A program made the position numbers and the translations under genes. Source: Rhexocercosporidium sp. MPI-PUGE-AT-0058 (taxonomy: Eukaryota > Ascomycota > Leotiomycetes > Helotiales). Taken from it: 64,000 nucleotides of DNA. Shown in pieces: positions 59,039-64,000 of this stretch (positions are counted from its first letter, which is position 1; each line of letters begins with the position of its first letter). The notes under the pieces were generated by a model. That model worked only from the letters and a program-made list of their open reading frames with translations. It was not told the DNA's origin and did no database searches. The DNA is taken from positions 682,001 to 746,000 of the forward strand of contig JAGTJL010000013.1 in assembly GCA_020746875.1 (NCBI GenBank), given 5' to 3'.

Positions 59039-61252
59039 GGTTGTAGGTTGCGAGGTTGAGGAAGGAGAGATCGAAGACAAGAGTAGAGGAGAGGAGGAGG
59101 GGTGAGGTGCGATCAATCAACCTCGACTCCTTGAGAGAGTGTGAAGCGGGAGAGGGAGAGAGAGAGCAGAAGGTGAAGGTGAAGGAAGCAAATCTGTATT
59201 TAGGTATGTACGGGAGGAGGAAACACCACGACGAAAACAAAAGGAAGGGGAGGCGAAAGGTGGAGGGAAGGGAAGCGAAGGGAATGAGGTTGTTGAAGTA
59301 GAGTAGAGGAGAGCAGAGGAGAGCAGAGGAGAGCAGAGGAGAGCAGAGGAGAGCAGAGGAGAGTAGCGCAGCGGCTCAGCCTGGCTGGTTTTCTGTCGGC
59401 TCTCTGTTGGCTCGAACGCGTTGCGCTGCGCTGCGCTTCGATGACGCTGGCTGGGTTGGAAAGTGGAAACTGGGGGTGGCGGGCAAATCAGCAGCCAAGA
59501 CCAGTCAGTCAATCAGTCAGCAGCCACGGGTATGCAGTGCCGATCGAGAAGTAGTGCGAGGTGTAATAATGATGTAGGTACGTATGTATAGATTGACATG
59601 GGGTATTTGTATTACAATCGGTAGTCTGAGATCAGTACTAGTACAATGATAATGATCATACAGTATATATATTTGTTCGAAGATGCAGAGTTCAGAGTTC
59701 CGAGTTCAAGAGTCAAAACCAACAAAGGCCCGCCCCGTCCAAATCTTATTCCAGACAAGCCTCTCGGCCCATTATTGGCACATGCTTGCCCTTGCCCTTG
59801 CCCTTGCCCCTTGTTCCGAAGTCTCAGGAAGCGCTGGCTCTGCTACGTAGGCTACCATACATGATCAGACCAATATAGAAGAGCTTCTATCAAATGAAAT
59901 CCCTCACCTCTACCTCCTCATTCAATCCATCAAATGACTCTACTCTTCCCTCAAAGCACCATTCCCAAATCCAACTCATACCTCATGCGAATTAACCGAT
60001 AGTCATCATACAACACTCACAGTCATCCAGTCCAAACCCGCTCGCCACCGTATCAAAGGAGAATAAGACACATGCACGCGTAATCCCGCCGTGTTCCATC
60101 TCATCCATCCATCCATCCAACCTAGCCTCACCTCACCTCATGCGCTACACTGTAACACAACAAACCACGATCCACAACCCTAATGTTTCAAGTGCCAAGC
60201 CTCGTCAGAAAAGCTTAAATAAGCCAGCCAGCTGGATCAGATGAGATGAGATGAGAAGAAGGATGCCAAGAATATCCTCCTCCCGCGAAACATCTGATAT
60301 TCCTCCCTCACTTACATGCATTACAGGACACAAGACTTGTCTACTGTGTGTATGTGTATGTGTGTATGTAGACACCATACAGAAAGCGAAAGCTCTCTCT
60401 CTCCGTTCTCGGATTCCCAAACCTTTCTTCCCATTTGCCACGGTTGACAAGCCTCCCCTCCCCTCCTTCCCCTTCATGCTGGACCCTGGAATCAACAGCC
60501 GAGAGAGAGTCGAAGCCAGCTGAGCCAGTGTGGCGGTGCAAAGCATACATACCTACGTTGCCTCGGATGGGCTACATCCATTCCAACACCAAACCCCAAC
60601 ATGCACAGCTCAGAGGCTGGAATTATTGGTTTGGTTTGGTGTTTCGAATCAAATACCGCAAAAAAATAAAAAAAACCCCCTCATGGTGAACAGCTGACAT
60701 TTCCAACTCAAATCACTCGTTACCCTCCCTAGTTGAGGAGCTTTGATGAGTTGACGAGTTCATGCAGGGCAGGAAGGAAGGAAGGATTGAAGGAGGTAGT
60801 GAGATCTGATTTATCTCTTTCCTGTTAACTTTCCATCGATACTTCGATCTCCTCGTACTGTACTTCTCCTGTGGAGATAGAGATGAGGCGGTTGTACACA
60901 ATCAGAAGGAGTATTAGATTAAGACCTTGGAATCAATCAGGATTAGTTTGACTGTACAGTGGCTCTTCTGCTAAGTAGTCTTTGAGATGGACTTTGTTGT
61001 CCTCGTCAGCACCCTCCGCGTAAGCGGTTTTGCCACTTGCATTTTACTTGCTTGCACCATGCACCAGAGAGTACTGCATAATACCTACCCGACTGTAACC
61101 GGAACTGGAACCACATCAAAAGGATCTAGGATAATTTTCTACCAACCCTGACACTATGCTACAGTAAAACACAGTACACATGATCCCATTATACACTGCC
61201 CCTCCCTCGCTTCCCTATTCCTTCCCCATCCCTCCCCCCCCAACGCACCTAA
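59039..61252. other. Intergenic region rich in simple repeats
   Basis: Promoter of the aspartic protease followed by the 3' flank of the ZZ/EF-hand gene. Simple repeats: the 10-bp array at 59301-59365, TTGCCC x4 near 59784-59813, CATC tetramers near 60105-60120, GATGA pentamers near 60237-60255 and a TG-rich microsatellite near 60338-60368. No gene seen. Confidence 0.6.
59301..59365. repeat. 10-bp tandem repeat (GAGCAGAGGA)n
   Basis: Five exact consecutive copies of GAGCAGAGGA at 59311-59360, preceded by a variant GAGTAGAGGA at 59301-59310. It lies upstream of the aspartic protease gene in its promoter or leader. Confidence 0.95.
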
Positions 61253-63997
61253 TCACGGAATGCAGAAATCAATCCAACTCCCCAAATAATCCATCTGACT
61301 CCCCTTCCCCTCCCCAATCGCACTCTTAACCCTCTTCTCAAACTCCACAAAGCCCAGCCTTCCCCATCCCCCACAACTCTCCGCCAGCTTAACCGCCTTC
61401 TCGATCTTCCACAGTTCGTACAACCGTTCCTTTCTAGGCCTTCTCTCAGTTCTCATGCACCCTACAGCCGGGCCATTGAAGATCGGAGGCGAGAGATCCA
61501 TGTCGAGGATCTCATCAGAGTTTTCTTTACGGTGTCGGCGGGCTTCGTGCTCTTCTTTCAGAAGAGGGATGAAATCGGTTGTTGGGCGGGCGGATGTTGG
61601 GTCATAGAGGATATCGGCGTCGGGGCGGAATTGGGGGAGGGTTGGGTCACGGTAGGATGAGGAGGATGTGTCGGATTCGGGAGGTGTCGATTGAGATGAA
61701 GTGGATTGGGAGGCGCGGTCTTGACTATCGCCGTAGCCCGCAACGACGGAGAGGATTTCAGTTGAGGTAGGCGAAGTTCGAGCTTGCTGTGGTCTCGGAT
61801 TGGAATCCGACATCGTTGAGTCCGGTGCTTCTCTGCTTGGCTGCTCACTTCTCTGTGCACTTGGAGGTGTTGTGTCTGGGATGCTCTCATAGTCAGATAT
61901 CTCCTCTTCCTGACCATCGTCGTCGTCTTCGTTGCGCCGTGCAAGTGATTCGTCAACTTCGTAGCCCGTTGCAGCCAGCAGTTCTTCCAGAGGTCGTTCT
62001 CTTACTTGCTCAACTTCCACCTCGGGGAATTGCGGCCACATCGAAGCTGTAGGAGGCGGAGGTGGAGGCGGAGGCGGTCCGGGAGGATAGCGAGTTATCG
62101 TTACCTTCTTGGGTTTAGCATCTTGAATTTCCCTTTCTGAAGCCCATTTCTCGAACTCCGGCGTAGCGTACAGAGCATTCCATTTTTCTCTTTCCGCCTT
62201 TGTGGAAGCTGCCTCTATTGCCATGTCCTCTTTATCCTTGAACAACGGATCCAGTAGTTCATTGAAAGCCTGTTGAGTGACTTGATAAAGGATCTCTTTT
62301 CCAGCATCTCTCTCCGCATCTGGAATTTCCATTCCTCCCCATCGCTCAGGCACGCTCCTAGACGAGGTTGATACATTCGACTGTGTATCAAAATCATCCA
62401 TATCTTCAGCAAATCTTACTCTAGACGACGATCTTGAATGGATTGTCGGCCGCGACGGGGCTTTAGAACTCTCCCCAACCATGCCAGATTGGGCTAGGAC
62501 ATCGTCTTCTTCCTTCCAGTTAGCAGGAGGTACGGCACCTTCCTCCTCGTCCGTATAGAACTGTCTTTTTTGCCAGCGCTCATGAACATCGTCCTGAGTC
62601 TGCTCTCGGTACATGGCTTGCTGAATGACGGCTCGTCTGCTCTCTTTCCGCACATTCTCAACCGTAGTTCCAGGCCCATCAATTACCTCAGCATCCTCAT
62701 CTGTAATTCTGACAAAAGATGGTGGCCAATTCCGATCAGCTGCGGGATTTGAGAGAGCACTGTCTGAGTTACTAGCCTCATCGTCTTGTTTCTCGTCGCT
62801 TCTTGGCTCGAAGAGTGCGCCGGAGAGGACAGGGTTGGAATCCACATCGGGCTCATCACCTAGAAGCTCAGTAACGTGCCCACGAATGCGCTGAAGATTT
62901 CGAAGCACAGCTGGCATCTGCTCTACGGTCTGTGGGGGGTTGACCATGGTTTCCCAGTATCCGGGACTGGTTCTGTCACCTTCTCCATCCCAATGACTTC
63001 TTCTGCTGGCTCGAGGTACATCTCTTCTGAATATGTCCTCTCTGTTTCCTGTGTCGTTGCCACTTTCATTCATAATGCCCTTGCCATCTACGATTTGCAA
63101 GTCTCCATTGACTCGTGCACTTTTGCCCTCTCCAGTTCGGGGATCGGGAGCTCGGGGATATCTTCCATCCTGGCCAAATGCACTGCTGAGAGGTTGCCGT
63201 CCACCAATAAGCCGATGGGCTTCTGTACTGCTCATCTGCTGTTCTTCTGCTCCCTCAATCATATCTCGATGTATCTGGCGGTGAAGGACATAGTAGGAAC
63301 GGAACATCCGAAGAAAGTCTTTTCTATCAACGTAGCCATCTCCATCGATGTCATACCCGTCAAAGATCTTTTTCCACTTGTCCTTTTTCTTCCGATATGC
63401 CACACCGTGGAGGAACTCTGGAAAGCCGATAAGATCATCCTTATTTGTATCGTAGAAAGCGAACATTCGGTCAAATATCAAGCTTGGTGCTGAGTGTCTG
63501 TATCCTCCAGTTGGAACCAAACAGCGTTCGAAAGTCCTTCTGTCCATAGCAAGATTGATGTCGTCTGGGTCATCCCTCCAATCTGTATTTGCCATGAATG
63601 TCCATTGCTCCCAGTATGCGTCCAGCTCTGGCCTCTCGAAACCCGTCTCCCTCGAAAGCTTTGTAGTGATCTCCTTGGGCAGCACCCTTGTCACAGACTC
63701 CGGGTCGCCCGAATACCAAACTGGTTGTATATGTCTTGGGCCAAATGATGATGCTGGAACCTTTATTTTGTAGAAGATGTGAGTCTTGGTGTGCAGGCCT
63801 TGGGATTCGCAGCCTTCGCAGAGGTCGTAGTCGGCGCAATTCGCACATCGGTATCGAATCCCTCGGATGGGTAGCATATTGCAGCTATTGCAGGCGCAAC
63901 CCCTATGGACATATGCATTCCGCCTCGTAGCATCCTCCGAGACCCGAAACAAGAGCTGGACGATATTCTGCCCGTTGCGTTGGTAGGATTGGGGCAT
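61253..63997 (-). CDS. ZZ zinc finger and EF-hand protein, probably 5'-partial
   Basis: An open frame of 914 codons with no internal intron, running to the window edge. Residues about 30-75 form a ZZ-type zinc finger: CNSC...YRCANCADYDLCEGC, with the later TKTHIFYKI region. Residues about 150-245 contain two EF-hands, of which DTNKDDLIGFPEF and DIDGDGYVDRKDF have the canonical Asp/Glu calcium ligands. The following ~550 residues are largely disordered and acidic with a poly-Pro run (GPPPPPPPPP), and end in a short folded-looking segment (LYELWKIEKAVKLAE...). Fungal ZZ/EF-hand proteins of this kind usually carry additional N-terminal sequence. The first Met sits only three bases from the window end, so an upstream exon beyond the window is likely. 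It probably acts as a calcium-regulated adaptor; the partner is unknown. Confidence 0.88.
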   Translation of the reverse strand: MPQSYQRNGQNIVQLLFRVSEDATRRNAYVHRGCACNSCNMLPIRGIRYRCANCADYDLCEGCESQGLHTKTHIFYKIKVPASSFGPRHIQPVWYSGDPESVTRVLPKEITTKLSRETGFERPELDAYWEQWTFMANTDWRDDPDDINLAMDRRTFERCLVPTGGYRHSAPSLIFDRMFAFYDTNKDDLIGFPEFLHGVAYRKKKDKWKKIFDGYDIDGDGYVDRKDFLRMFRSYYVLHRQIHRDMIEGAEEQQMSSTEAHRLIGGRQPLSSAFGQDGRYPRAPDPRTGEGKSARVNGDLQIVDGKGIMNESGNDTGNREDIFRRDVPRASRRSHWDGEGDRTSPGYWETMVNPPQTVEQMPAVLRNLQRIRGHVTELLGDEPDVDSNPVLSGALFEPRSDEKQDDEASNSDSALSNPAADRNWPPSFVRITDEDAEVIDGPGTTVENVRKESRRAVIQQAMYREQTQDDVHERWQKRQFYTDEEEGAVPPANWKEEDDVLAQSGMVGESSKAPSRPTIHSRSSSRVRFAEDMDDFDTQSNVSTSSRSVPERWGGMEIPDAERDAGKEILYQVTQQAFNELLDPLFKDKEDMAIEAASTKAEREKWNALYATPEFEKWASEREIQDAKPKKVTITRYPPGPPPPPPPPPTASMWPQFPEVEVEQVRERPLEELLAATGYEVDESLARRNEDDDDGQEEEISDYESIPDTTPPSAQRSEQPSREAPDSTMSDSNPRPQQARTSPTSTEILSVVAGYGDSQDRASQSTSSQSTPPESDTSSSSYRDPTLPQFRPDADILYDPTSARPTTDFIPLLKEEHEARRHRKENSDEILDMDLSPPIFNGPAVGCMRTERRPRKERLYELWKIEKAVKLAESCGGWGRLGFVEFEKRVKSAIGEGKGSQMDYLGSWIDFCIP

Positions 63998-64000
63998 ATT

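Noticed and set aside
1..64000. tRNA genes, rRNA, CRISPR arrays and intact transposons
   Set aside because: I looked for T-loop GTTCGANNC-like motifs, regular spaced repeats and terminal inverted repeats with transposase frames; nothing convincing was found by eye.

Overview
The window reads as genomic DNA of a filamentous ascomycete (Pezizomycotina). Evidence: genes are monocistronic and separated by 0.5-3.5 kb. They are split by many short introns (about 45-110 nt) with GTRNGT donors, CTAAC/CTGAC-like branch sites and YAG acceptors. Protein types are typical of that group (F-box and 2EXR proteins, a NACHT-ankyrin NLR, a yapsin-like GPI protease, GH18 chitinase, GH78 rhamnosidase, FAD monooxygenase, sugar MFS). 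A Leotiomycete-like origin is possible but I cannot prove it from sequence alone. No tRNA, rRNA, CRISPR array or intact transposon was recognised.

Layout, left to right. 1-3.57 kb: no supported gene. 3.57-6.94 kb (+): eight-exon gene for a large protein of unknown function. 8.30-10.51 kb (+): Mep2/Amt-type ammonium transporter. 13.00-15.28 kb (+): secreted or membrane-anchored GH78-like rhamnosidase carrying a one-base frameshift. 16.03-16.51 kb (+): small DUF4267-like membrane protein. 17.07-18.63 kb (+): decayed Rieske oxygenase pseudogene. 19.20-20.02 kb (+): small secreted, probably GPI-anchored protein. 23.48-24.54 kb (-): 2EXR-domain protein. 25.37-26.76 kb (-): GH18 chitinase. 28.45-29.55 kb (+): F-box protein. 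30.37-31.17 kb (+): multi-pass membrane protein. 31.99-33.81 kb (+): M28 aminopeptidase with a non-canonical splice acceptor. 34.70-36.14 kb (+): FAD monooxygenase, convergent with 36.77-38.79 kb (-): sugar transporter; a long inverted repeat lies between their 3' ends. 42.11-43.02 kb (-): F-box-like protein, followed at 43.80-44.32 kb (-) by a degenerate tandem copy. 46.46-51.13 kb (+): esterase-NACHT-ankyrin NLR of 1408 residues. 52.59-54.02 kb (+): plasma-membrane syntaxin with an odd C-terminal tail. 55.26-56.47 kb (-): conserved low-complexity protein. 57.31-59.04 kb (-): GPI-anchored aspartic protease. 61.25-64.0 kb (-): ZZ zinc finger/EF-hand protein, probably cut by the window edge.

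The genes do not form one obvious pathway or a secondary-metabolite cluster (no backbone synthase). Themes are nutrient uptake (ammonium, sugar), extracellular hydrolysis (GH78, GH18, A1 and M28 peptidases), wall or surface proteins, and ubiquitin/NLR-type regulators. Several loci look recently damaged or evolving: the Rieske relic, the F-box relic, the GH78 frameshift and the M28 acceptor change. The NLR and the surroundings of these broken genes are the most interesting parts.
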